Under the pieces are notes generated by a model, which was not told the DNA's origin, ran no database searches, and saw nothing but the letters and a program-made list of their open reading frames with translations. A stretch of 64,000 nt of DNA, taken from assembly GCA_002375465.1 (NCBI GenBank), contig DFLT01000017.1, positions 124,001 to 188,000 on the forward strand. Direction: 5' to 3'. This document shows positions 6,857 to 14,884 of the stretch, piece after piece. A program made the position numbers and the translations under genes. The stretch's first letter is position 1. Every line of letters starts with the position of its first letter. Source of the stretch: Alphaproteobacteria bacterium UBA3612 (GTDB taxonomy: Bacteria > Pseudomonadota > Alphaproteobacteria > Sphingomonadales > Sphingomonadaceae).

Positions 6857-9193
6857 ATGAAAAGCATGAAAGCAGCCTCTGGCATCACGATCGCGATGTT
6901 GATGGGCGGCACGGCCGCGCTCGCGCAGACCCAGGCCGAAACGGTGCCGTCACCTACGAACGACAGCGTCGGCCTGCAGGAAATCGTCGTAACGGCTCAA
7001 AAGCGCGCGGAAAATCTACAGGATACGCCACTGGCGGTCAGCGCCATAACCGCCGATGCACTAGAGGCGCGGCGCATCGTCGACGTTAGCGATATTACGT
7101 CTTCGGCACCGAACCTGACCACCACGACCACGCCCTCGTCCACTAACAACATTGCCGTCCACATTCGCGGCATCGGCGAAGCAGATCCAGTCCTGACGAT
7201 CGATTCCCCGGTCAGCCTTTATGTCGACGGTGTCGTGATCGGCCGTACTGCGGGCGCCGTGTTCGACCTGGTCGATCTGGAGCGGGTGGAGGTGCTTCGC
7301 GGGCCGCAGGGTACGCTCTACGGCCGCAACACCACCGGCGGCGCAGTGAATTTCATCACTGCCAAACCGGCCGACGATTTTAAGGCGTCACAGATTCTCA
7401 GTGCGGGCAATTTCGGTTATTTCCAGTCGCGTACCAGCGTCGATACCGGCGAACTCGGCACCAGCGGCCTGCGCTTCAAGATTTCCTATCTGCACAAGCA
7501 GCGCGACGGCTATGCCGATGACCTGAACCAACCCGATTCCCGCGACCCGGGCGCCAGGAATGTCGATGCCGTGCGCGTCGCCGCCCGTTACGACAATGAC
7601 GGTCCGTTGCGCGTCGACTATGCGTTCGATTTCAACGACAGCCGAAGCTCCTCCATTCCCTTCCAGCTTGCGGCGGTGCGACCGGACATCGCCGATTATC
7701 TGTCGAATTCGGAGGCGCTAGGCGGCAATCCGCTGGTCGTGTCACGGGATCGCCTCGATACACTGCGTCTGGATCAGGGCACGATCGAGGATGAGGTACA
7801 GGGGCACACACTTGGCGTCGAATTCGACTTCAGCCCATCGATCATGCTGCGCTCGCTGACAGGCTATCGCCGCTGGAACAACTCGGTTGCGCGCACCGAT
7901 CTCGACGGCAATGACGGCCTGCTCGGCTTTACGGTAAGCCCCGCCGTTCTGGCGCCGCCCAACACATTTATCCCGACGGGCGTTCAGGAAATTGAGCTGT
8001 TTGCGGCGCGCAACGATCGCCATCAGGACCAGTTTTCGCAGGAACTCAACCTGATCGGCGACATCGGCGACAGCCTGGAGTTCGTACTCGGCGCTTTCTA
8101 CTTTGAAGAGAACGCGACCGAGAACAATCCGCAAGAATTGACAATCGTGCTCGGTTCGCCGGCACCGATACCGCTGGGGCCGGGCATCACCACGAACCAG
8201 TTCGGCGTCCCGCTGGCGCCGGGCCTGGATTATGATCACCGATCTGAATCTCGCGCTGTGTTCGGTCAGGTAACCTGGCACGCCACCGACCGGCTGGGGA
8301 TCACCGGCGGCGTCCGTTATACGGAGGACAGGAAGGAGCTGGACCAGCGCACATCGCAGGCCCGGCAACTGGAGGCCAGCTTCGATCAGGTGAACTGGGC
8401 GGCAAGTATCGATTACGACATCACCGACGATATCCTCGCCTATGCACGGGTCGCGACCGGCTACAAGGCGGGCGGTTTCAATCCGCGTTCCGTCGGTGGC
8501 AGTTTCGAACCCGAGAAACTGATCTCCTACGAGGCGGGACTGAAAACAGAGCTTTTCGACCGGCGGCTTCGTCTGAACCTGACCGGCTTCCATTCCGAAT
8601 ATGACGATCTGCAGGTCAGCCAGTTCCTGGCGGGCAGCGGCGGCGCATCCAGCCTGACCGTTAATGCGGGCAAGTCCACCTATACGGGCATCGAAGCAGA
8701 AATCGTCGCCCAGCCGCTTCCTGGCCTGGAGATCAACGCCAATGGCGGCTATGTCGACCGTGAATTCAAGGAGTTCATCATCCGCGACGCAGCGACGAAC
8801 CAGTTGATCGATGTCGCCGACGAGGCCCGCTTTCATTATTCCGCCAGCACGACGGCCAATGCGGGCGTCCAGTACACCCACCTTCTCGACTTCGGTGAGT
8901 TGCTTGCCCGGCTGGACTATACTTATCGCAGCCGCATCTACTTTCACCCGCTCGACCGCCTGAATCCGTTTAACCCCCAGATCAGCGACGGCCCGGTCGG
9001 ACGCTTCGATGCCCGCCTCGGCGTGTCTGAAATCGACTTGGGGCGCTCCCTTCTGACCGTGGCGCTGTGGGGCAAGAACATCACCGACGAGGATTATCTG
9101 GCGTCTGCGATCGACTTCGGCTCGCTGGGTTTTGCAGGCATCATCTATGCAGAACCGCGCACCTACGGTGTCGACCTTCGCCTGGACTTCTGA
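6857..9193 (+). CDS. TonB-dependent outer-membrane receptor
   Basis: This is an outer-membrane active transporter of 778 residues. It has a signal peptide (MKSMKAASGITIAMLMGGTAALAQ), a plug domain containing EIVVTAQKRAENLQDTPLAVS and the VEVLRGPQGTLYGRNTTGGAVN motif, and a long 22-strand-type barrel ending in a C-terminal Phe (LRLDF). The ATG at 6857 follows GGGGGA by about 8 nt; an in-frame ATG at 6842 lies inside the sulfatase gene. It lies 4 bp after the sulfatase and clearly shares its transcript. The pairing suggests uptake of the sulfate ester or of its desulfated product. The family is common in sphingomonads, and substrate cannot be told from sequence. Confidence 0.93.
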   Translation: MKSMKAASGITIAMLMGGTAALAQTQAETVPSPTNDSVGLQEIVVTAQKRAENLQDTPLAVSAITADALEARRIVDVSDITSSAPNLTTTTTPSSTNNIAVHIRGIGEADPVLTIDSPVSLYVDGVVIGRTAGAVFDLVDLERVEVLRGPQGTLYGRNTTGGAVNFITAKPADDFKASQILSAGNFGYFQSRTSVDTGELGTSGLRFKISYLHKQRDGYADDLNQPDSRDPGARNVDAVRVAARYDNDGPLRVDYAFDFNDSRSSSIPFQLAAVRPDIADYLSNSEALGGNPLVVSRDRLDTLRLDQGTIEDEVQGHTLGVEFDFSPSIMLRSLTGYRRWNNSVARTDLDGNDGLLGFTVSPAVLAPPNTFIPTGVQEIELFAARNDRHQDQFSQELNLIGDIGDSLEFVLGAFYFEENATENNPQELTIVLGSPAPIPLGPGITTNQFGVPLAPGLDYDHRSESRAVFGQVTWHATDRLGITGGVRYTEDRKELDQRTSQARQLEASFDQVNWAASIDYDITDDILAYARVATGYKAGGFNPRSVGGSFEPEKLISYEAGLKTELFDRRLRLNLTGFHSEYDDLQVSQFLAGSGGASSLTVNAGKSTYTGIEAEIVAQPLPGLEINANGGYVDREFKEFIIRDAATNQLIDVADEARFHYSASTTANAGVQYTHLLDFGELLARLDYTYRSRIYFHPLDRLNPFNPQISDGPVGRFDARLGVSEIDLGRSLLTVALWGKNITDEDYLASAIDFGSLGFAGIIYAEPRTYGVDLRLDF

Positions 9194-9200
9194 GTGAGTT

Positions 9201-9237
9201 CCCCGGCGGTGGCCTGTCGGAAGAGGCCCTGCCGGGG
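9201..9237 (+). terminator. Strong stem-loop after the TonB receptor gene
   Basis: CCCCGGC (9201-9207) pairs with GCCGGGG (9231-9237), and inside it GGCCT pairs with AGGCC. The hairpin starts 7 bp after the receptor stop. No T-run follows, so it is a terminator-like or RNA-stabilising hairpin rather than a textbook intrinsic terminator. Confidence 0.45.
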
Positions 9238-9283
9238 ATGATCGAGAACGCTGTACGGTCGAGGGCGCCCCTCGCGCACTGAC

Positions 9284-9298
9284 TGGCACACTCCTTGC
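9284..9298 (+). promoter_or_regulatory. Sigma54 promoter of the transglycosylase-flhA-fliA operon
   Basis: TGGCACA-CTCC-TTGC followed by T is a full match to the RpoN consensus with correct spacing, 46 bp before the start codon at 9330. Its -12 element is embedded in the left arm of a 12-bp inverted repeat (9291-9317). Confidence 0.9.
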
Positions 9299-9317
9299 TT
9301 CATCCTGAAGCAAGGAG
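9291..9317 (+). repeat. 12-bp perfect inverted repeat spanning the -12 element and the ribosome binding site
   Basis: CTCCTTGCTTCA (9291-9302) and TGAAGCAAGGAG (9306-9317) are perfect inverted repeats with a 3-nt loop. The left arm contains the sigma54 -12 element. The right arm contains the AAGGAG ribosome binding site of the gene at 9330. Transcripts starting upstream could fold this and hide the ribosome binding site. Transcripts from the sigma54 promoter should start near 9310, inside the right arm, and would lack the left arm. Confidence 0.7.
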
Positions 9318-9329
9318 ATCATTTGGCCA

Positions 9330-10142
9330 ATGACCGTCAATAATTTGTCGCTTGCCGGCCTGCGCCCGGACATCGCCTCGGCGATCCGCGACGCCAGTGC
9401 GCAGACCGGCATCGACGCCGAATTTCTGACGCGGCAGGCGGGGGTCGAAAGCAATTTCAACCCGCATGCAAAGGCGGCAACGTCCAGTGCGACGGGACTG
9501 TATCAGTTCATCGACCAGACCTGGCTGGAAACGGTTCGCAAGCATGGCAATGAACATGGGCTGGGCTGGGCTGCGGACCGGATCGAGCGCACGCCCGGGG
9601 GGCGCTATAGCGCCGGCAATGCCGAGGCCGATATATTGGCGCTGCGTACCCAGCCCGCCGCCGCAGCCGCCATGGCGGCGGCCTTTGCCGCCGACAATCG
9701 CGACCACCTGGAATCCCAATTGGGGCGCGAGGTCGACAGCACCGACCTCTACATGGCGCACTTTCTGGGCGCCGCAGGCGCCGCCGCCTTTCTGAAGGCG
9801 AAGGACGAGCAGCCGAACCAGCCCGCCGCCAATATTCTGCCCGCCGCCGCAAGGGCCAACCGCTCGGTTTTCTTCGCGGCATCCGGCACGCCAAGGAGCT
9901 TGAGCGAAATTCACCAGCGCTTTGCCCGCAAGTTCGACGAGCGCGGCACCGCCGCCATGCCGACGAGGATGGCGTCGGCCAGCGCGCCAAAGACAGCCGA
10001 GGCGGACGCGCTCAGCTCCACCCGCCGCTGGATCGCCGCCAGGGCGAATGGCACCGCCGATATATCCGCCCAGCAGATCACGCCAACGACGGCGCGCCTG
10101 CTTTATCTGTCGCTGACCAGCACCGGTAGTGAAGCGATATGA
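9330..10142 (+). CDS. Flagellum-associated lytic transglycosylase (SLT fold)
   Basis: Predicted muramidase that opens the peptidoglycan for rod passage. The 270-residue product has an SLT/goose-lysozyme-like core near residues 15-155. It contains GVESNFNPHAKAA (with the catalytic Glu), SATGLYQFI and LYMAHFLGAAGAAAFL. There is no obvious signal peptide, so export through the flagellar secretion apparatus is plausible. It starts the operon with flhA and fliA, overlaps flhA by 4 bp (ATGA), and is driven by a sigma54 promoter. FlgJ, which often supplies this activity in other bacteria, is not seen in the window. AAGGAG lies 12 nt before the ATG, a rather long spacing. Confidence 0.82.
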   Translation: MTVNNLSLAGLRPDIASAIRDASAQTGIDAEFLTRQAGVESNFNPHAKAATSSATGLYQFIDQTWLETVRKHGNEHGLGWAADRIERTPGGRYSAGNAEADILALRTQPAAAAAMAAAFAADNRDHLESQLGREVDSTDLYMAHFLGAAGAAAFLKAKDEQPNQPAANILPAAARANRSVFFAASGTPRSLSEIHQRFARKFDERGTAAMPTRMASASAPKTAEADALSSTRRWIAARANGTADISAQQITPTTARLLYLSLTSTGSEAI

Positions 10143-12235
10143 GCGGGCGATTTTCGCTGAAGACACTTTCCGGCGCATCCGGAACGGCGGTGATGCCGGC
10201 GCTGATCCTGGTGCTGATCGCGCTGCTGGTGGTGCCGGTGCCGGCGGCGCTGCTGGACATATTCTTCATCCTCAACATTCTCGTATCGCTTTTGGTGCTG
10301 ATGCTGTCGCTTGGTGCGGGGCGACCGCTGGAATTCTCTTCCTTTCCGACGGTTCTGCTGTTTGCGACGCTCCTGCGCCTTGCGCTCAACGTCGCCTCTA
10401 CCCGCGTCGTTCTGGTGTCGGGGCATGAGGGGCCGCATGCGGCGGGACAGGTCATCCAGGCATTTGGCAGCTTCATCATCGCCGGCAATTACGTCGTCGG
10501 CCTGTTCGTCTTTGCCATTCTGGTCATCATCAACCTGGTGGTGATCACCAAGGGCGCGGGCCGCGTTTCGGAGGTGAGCGCGCGGTTCACGCTGGATGCC
10601 CTGCCCGGCAAGCAGATGGCCATCGACGCCGATCTGGCCGCCGGTCTTCTAAATTCGGACGAGGCAAAGGCGCGCCGGCAAGAGGTCGCAACTGAGGCGG
10701 ATTTCTATGGTGCCATGGATGGCGCCTCCAAATTCGTGAAGGGCGATGCCGTCGCCGGTCTGCTGGTACTGGCGATCAATATCTTCGGCGGCCTGATCCT
10801 GGGCATGACGCAGCACGGGCTGAGCTTTGGCGACGCCGCATCTACCTATATTACCCTGTCCATCGGCGACGGGCTGGTGGCGCAGATCCCGTCCCTGCTG
10901 CTGTCCATCGCGGCGGCGGCGATCGTCACGCGGGTCAGTTCGGCCGATACGCTGTCGGATCAGGTCTCCTCGCAATTTTCCCACGCCCGGGCCTGGATGC
11001 CGGTCGCGGTGATCCTGGGCATATTGGGCTTCGTCCCCGGCATGCCGCACATCCTGCTGTTCGCCTTTGCCGGCGTATCCGGCTATATCGCCTGGCGCCT
11101 GATGCAGGCGAAAAATGCCCCCACGGAGGTGGAAGCCGCCCCGGCGGAGGGCGCGCAGCCGAGCGCCACCACGCTCGACTGGGACGATATTATCGATCAC
11201 ACGCAATTGACGCTGGAGATCGGCTTTGGCCTGATCGACCTGGTCGGCGAGAGCAAGGGATCGCCGCTGACGTCCCGCATCACCGGAATCCGCAGGCAGG
11301 TGTCGCAGCGGCTGGGTTTCCTGATCCCGCAATGCCGCATCCGCGACAGCCTGGACTTGGGCGCCGACGGCTACAACATCGTCTTAGGCAGCGAATTGCT
11401 GGCGAGCGGCACGGTGCGCAATGGCAAGCTGCTGGCGCTCGATTCCGGCAATGTGCTCGGCACCTGTGAGGGCGAGGATACGCTGGACCCGGCATTCGGT
11501 CTGCCCGCCAAGTGGATCGACGCCGGCGCGCGGGAGCAGGCGCTGGCCTGCGGCTATACCGTGGTCGACGTCAGCACGGTGATCGCGACGCATTTGTCGC
11601 GGGTGATCGGTTCCAATGCACACCGGCTGTTCGGACAGGAAGAGGCCAGCCGCATGGTCGACGCGCTGGCCGAAAGCGCGCCGAAGCTGGCCGAAAACCT
11701 GATGCCCGGCACCGTGTCGCTGCAACAGCTGACGGCGATATTGCAGCGCCTGTTGATGGAGGATGTCAGCATCCGCGATTTCCGGCGCATGGCGGAGGCG
11801 ATCTGCGCCGCGGGCGTGCAGACGCAGAACCCCGCGCAGCTGACCGAGCATGTCCGGCGCGCTCTCGGCCCGCTGATCGTGCAGAGCGTGGCAGGGCCAT
11901 CGGAAACGCTGAACGTCGTCACGTTCGGCGCGCCGGTCGAACGCCTGCTGAGCGATTGTATCGGCTCCGACCCCGAAGCGGGGCACCGGGCCATCGAGCC
12001 GGGCCTGGCGCAGCAGATCATCGCGTCGATCAGCACCACGGCACAGGAACTGGCGGCGCGGGACAGCAGCTTTGCCGTTGTCACCAGCCCCCGGCTGCGC
12101 AGCCCCGTTTTCATGCTGTTGCAGCATCATCTGCCCGACATTGTCGTCCTGTCATTCGACGAAGTGCCGGAGGACAAGGCGATCAATGTGGTGAGCGTGA
12201 TCGAGCCGGCGCTGGAATCGGGAGACGTTAAATGA
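10139..12235 (+). CDS. flhA: Flagellar biosynthesis protein FlhA
   Basis: FlhA is the large inner-membrane component of the flagellar export gate and docks substrates and chaperones. The product of 698 residues has the usual length. The N-terminal half holds about eight membrane helices. The conserved cytoplasmic FHIPEP-type region is present (LRLALNVASTRVVL, then FVKGDAVAGLLVLAINIFGG). The C-terminal half is the soluble docking domain. It overlaps the transglycosylase gene upstream and fliA downstream through ATGA junctions, so the three are translationally coupled. Confidence 0.96.
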   Translation: MSGRFSLKTLSGASGTAVMPALILVLIALLVVPVPAALLDIFFILNILVSLLVLMLSLGAGRPLEFSSFPTVLLFATLLRLALNVASTRVVLVSGHEGPHAAGQVIQAFGSFIIAGNYVVGLFVFAILVIINLVVITKGAGRVSEVSARFTLDALPGKQMAIDADLAAGLLNSDEAKARRQEVATEADFYGAMDGASKFVKGDAVAGLLVLAINIFGGLILGMTQHGLSFGDAASTYITLSIGDGLVAQIPSLLLSIAAAAIVTRVSSADTLSDQVSSQFSHARAWMPVAVILGILGFVPGMPHILLFAFAGVSGYIAWRLMQAKNAPTEVEAAPAEGAQPSATTLDWDDIIDHTQLTLEIGFGLIDLVGESKGSPLTSRITGIRRQVSQRLGFLIPQCRIRDSLDLGADGYNIVLGSELLASGTVRNGKLLALDSGNVLGTCEGEDTLDPAFGLPAKWIDAGAREQALACGYTVVDVSTVIATHLSRVIGSNAHRLFGQEEASRMVDALAESAPKLAENLMPGTVSLQQLTAILQRLLMEDVSIRDFRRMAEAICAAGVQTQNPAQLTEHVRRALGPLIVQSVAGPSETLNVVTFGAPVERLLSDCIGSDPEAGHRAIEPGLAQQIIASISTTAQELAARDSSFAVVTSPRLRSPVFMLLQHHLPDIVVLSFDEVPEDKAINVVSVIEPALESGDVK

Positions 12236-12972
12236 GAACGGCACGACGGACCGCAGCGCACGCCTATGGCTATGCCGACATGCCCGGCGAGGGAATGACG
12301 CCGCAGGACCTGATCGCCGCGCACATCCCCACCGCACGGCGGGTCGCCTGGCACATTCACGGCAAGGCGCCCGGGACGATCGAGCCGGAAGAGCTGGTGC
12401 AAATGGCGATGGTCGCCCTGATCGAGGCGGCCAACAGGCATCAGGGCGATCCGGCAACGTTCGGCGGCTATGCCGTCATGCGCATACGCGGCGCCCTGCT
12501 GGACGAAATGCGCCGCCGCGCCACGATGACGCGCGGCGCCCTGCGGAGGCGGCGCGAGCTGATCAATGTTCGCGACGGACTGGCGTCGGAACTGGGCCGT
12601 AACCCGACGGACGAGGAGGTCGCCGGGCGCATGGATCTGGACATCGGCGAATATGCGACGCTGTGCGACGAGGTCATGGGCATCCAGTACCAGTCAATCG
12701 ACGAGGTCTATTCCGACCATTCCATGCTGTTCGCGGACGACGAGACCAGCGCCTTCGACCGCGCCGCAAAGGATGAAATCCGCCAGCGCCTGGCGACGGA
12801 GATCGGTGCGCTGCCCGCGCGGGAGGCACTGGTCCTGCAGCTATATTTCGTCGAGGAACTGAACCTGGCGGAGATCGCCGCGACGCTGGACGTGACGGCG
12901 GCGCGCGTGTGCCAGATCAAGGCGGATGCGTTCAAGAAACTGCGTACGCGCCTTACCGATTTGAACGACTGA
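12232..12972 (+). CDS. fliA: RNA polymerase sigma factor FliA (sigma28)
   Basis: FliA directs late flagellar and chemotaxis transcription. The 246-residue product has sigma region 2 (EELVQMAMVALIEAANR, AVMRIRGALLDEMRR), region 3 (ELGRNPTDEEVAGRM) and region 4 (LAEIAATLDVTAARVCQIKADAFKKLR). It is the last gene of the sigma54-driven operon, which places sigma28 synthesis under sigma54 control. Its inhibitor FlgM is at 2412-2696. A FliA/FlgM switch is absent in Caulobacter, so its presence here is of some note for an alphaproteobacterium. No convincing sigma28 promoter was found by eye in the window. Confidence 0.93.
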   Translation: MRTARRTAAHAYGYADMPGEGMTPQDLIAAHIPTARRVAWHIHGKAPGTIEPEELVQMAMVALIEAANRHQGDPATFGGYAVMRIRGALLDEMRRRATMTRGALRRRRELINVRDGLASELGRNPTDEEVAGRMDLDIGEYATLCDEVMGIQYQSIDEVYSDHSMLFADDETSAFDRAAKDEIRQRLATEIGALPAREALVLQLYFVEELNLAEIAATLDVTAARVCQIKADAFKKLRTRLTDLND

Positions 12973-13342
12973 GCGGCCGGCAGGGCGAACCGGACAGGGG
13001 GCAAACCGGACAAAACGCACACTCAGCGCGCATGTGCGTGCGCGCGTACGCGAGGACGCGTGTGCAGAGGCGCGCCCAATGGGCGATCGCCCGGCGGCGG
13101 GTGGCGGCTGACGATGAGAGAGAGCGAAGCGCGGAGAATCCGATTCGAAATCCTATTTCGCAAGCAATGCCGCCGCATCGCATGACGATTTATCCTGCAC
13201 TGTGGCCACGGGGATACGAATCTGTCCGGTTCGGTGTCCGGTTCGTGCGACAGTCCTCTGTCCGCTTTCAATTGGGCACGGGCACGCGTCAGCCGATCAC
13301 CGTACGGCAGCAGCACGGGCCAAAAGGGCACGGCGCCTCTGT
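12973..13342. other. Gene-free 370-bp convergent region with paired short repeats
   Basis: No supported gene lies between the fliA stop and the iorB stop. Two copies of an 11-mer, CGAACCGGACA (12986-12996) and CAAACCGGACA (13002-13012), occur near the left end. Two exact reverse complements, TGTCCGGTTCG (13223-13233 and 13235-13245), lie about 210 bp to the right. Between them are an alternating purine-pyrimidine tract (about 13026-13065) and the palindrome GGGCGATCGCCC (13081-13092). No tRNA or other recognisable RNA was seen. Confidence 0.6.
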
Positions 13343-13353
13343 TCAGGAGGCGC
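13333..13353 (-). terminator. Stem-loop over the iorB stop codon
   Basis: GCGCCTC (13333-13339) pairs with GAGGCGC (13347-13353) around a 7-nt loop that contains the iorB stop. On the minus strand a short T-rich stretch (CCCTTTTGG) follows. A weak intrinsic terminator for the iorAB transcript is likely. Confidence 0.45.
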
Positions 13354-14884
13354 GGAGGGCGGGTTCGCTGACCGGCGACTGTCGCGCCTGGTTGATCAGT
13401 TCGCGTAATTTATCGCCGTCCTCGTCGGCCAGCGCGGCCTCCCTCAATTCGGCCAGCCAGTCGGCGGCGGCGCGGTCGGAAGGCCGCACATCGAGGCCCG
13501 CCATGACGGCGGCATAATTCCTCAAGCCACGGTCGAACGTGTCGCCATAGCCCTTTATCAGGCGCTGGCACTTGACGATTTCCTCTGCGAGGGCGCGATC
13601 ATTTGCAGCGGCATGGCGAACCGCGTCCAGCCACGCCTCCATCCGTTCCTGCTCCTCCCGATAGCGCAGCGAGCGCGGACGCATGGGACGCAGGCGGGAG
13701 AGGAAGAACAGCGCCCCGTACCAGCGAATACTGGTCGTTTCGACGTGCCGACCCTTTTTAAAGAACGGCGACAAAAGCCGTGTCAGCGTGGGACTGTTGG
13801 CGATGCGTCCGCCAATCCCGGCGGGCAGCGTGTCGCAGATTTCCTGCAAACGGGGGTGCATGAATTCGGTGACGCGAAGCAGCTGCGCGTCCTCTACCTG
13901 CACCTCGCCCTTGACGCGCGCGAGGCGGCTTTCGCGGACCTTCAGATCGGCGACGCGGATCGTATCCTCATAGCTCATCCAGAGCGCGAGATGGCGCGCA
14001 GCCTCCGCCGTCAGCGTGAAGGGCGCGGCGTCGAGGGCAGCAATGCTGTCGAGGCGGTCGAGATAGAGGGTCGCATAGCGCGCATCCTGATAATCCATCA
14101 GCCGCTGGACGCCGTGCATGGCATGGTCGTGCGCGCGGGGCGGCAGGTCGGCGGTAATGCGCACCGCCAATTTCCGGCCGGTCTCGCTTTCCGGGACGGG
14201 CACGTCGGAGACGGACTCGACCGGCAGGGCGGCCTCTGCCTTCGCCGCCTGGAACCCCTCCTCGAACCCCTTCAGATTGCTGTCGACGGCAATGCCGCTC
14301 GCGCGGATCGCAGCCTCGAAGGATTCACGCGGAAAGGGCAGCGCGCCGCTGCCCGCCAGGGCACCAAACATGACGGCGCTGATGACACTGCCCGCCCGCG
14401 TCGCGGCGGCATCCATGTCGAAGCCGATGAAGCGCTTTGACCGCTCCGCCGCCGCCGCCATGATGCGTTCGCTGCTGCCGCGGCCATCGCCCAAACGCGA
14501 TTTCTCGGAAATGGCGTAGATGCGGTTGGTGGAGCCGATCAACGTCGTGCGTCCGGCGGTTGAAAATCCGCGCAGGACGGCACGGCCCGCCTCCATTAAT
14601 TCCGATGCGACGACGACATCGACATCGCCCGGCACGGGCATAAGGGCCATGACGGGACGCTGCCCCTCTGCCGCGCGTGCCAGTTCGACATAATATACCG
14701 TCGAGCCGGTCCGCTGCGCCACGCCCGGTACCGATGTGCCCTGCGCCAGCCAGCCATGTTCGCGCGCGACCGTCTGCACCCAGTCGGCCAGCACGCCGCC
14801 GCCCTGCCCGCCCAGTGCCAGGATCGCGACGCTGAGCCGCTGTGGCGGCGCCTTTTCGTCAGTCGGGGGGACCTGACCCTGCAT
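13343..14884 (-). CDS. iorB: Indolepyruvate ferredoxin oxidoreductase, beta-type subunit (IorB) with C-terminal extension
   Basis: With IorA this enzyme oxidatively decarboxylates aryl-pyruvates (from Trp, Phe or Tyr) to aryl-acetyl-CoA and passes electrons to ferredoxin. The 513-residue product has the gamma-type domain at its N-terminus (LALGGQGGGVLADWV, and GTSVPGVAQRTGSTVYY). A long C-terminal helical domain follows that archaeal IorB lacks but aerobic proteobacterial forms carry. The start is the ATG at 14884, which overlaps the last base of the iorA stop. The frame is open further upstream, but that part lies inside iorA. It is the last gene of the cyclase-iorA-iorB unit. Confidence 0.88.
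   Translation of the reverse strand: MQGQVPPTDEKAPPQRLSVAILALGGQGGGVLADWVQTVAREHGWLAQGTSVPGVAQRTGSTVYYVELARAAEGQRPVMALMPVPGDVDVVVASELMEAGRAVLRGFSTAGRTTLIGSTNRIYAISEKSRLGDGRGSSERIMAAAAERSKRFIGFDMDAAATRAGSVISAVMFGALAGSGALPFPRESFEAAIRASGIAVDSNLKGFEEGFQAAKAEAALPVESVSDVPVPESETGRKLAVRITADLPPRAHDHAMHGVQRLMDYQDARYATLYLDRLDSIAALDAAPFTLTAEAARHLALWMSYEDTIRVADLKVRESRLARVKGEVQVEDAQLLRVTEFMHPRLQEICDTLPAGIGGRIANSPTLTRLLSPFFKKGRHVETTSIRWYGALFFLSRLRPMRPRSLRYREEQERMEAWLDAVRHAAANDRALAEEIVKCQRLIKGYGDTFDRGLRNYAAVMAGLDVRPSDRAAADWLAELREAALADEDGDKLRELINQARQSPVSEPALRAS

Noticed and set aside
7742..9460. Long minus-strand frame of 572 codons antisense to the TonB receptor
   Set aside because: The receptor on the plus strand has a signal peptide, plug motifs and barrel ending. 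The antisense product is Arg/Gly/Ala-rich without motifs, a usual shadow in high-GC coding sequence.
12909..13517. Plus-strand frame through the gene-free region after fliA
   Set aside because: It starts inside fliA and ends inside iorB antisense, with no Shine-Dalgarno sequence or domain. The product is a low-complexity Arg-rich sequence.
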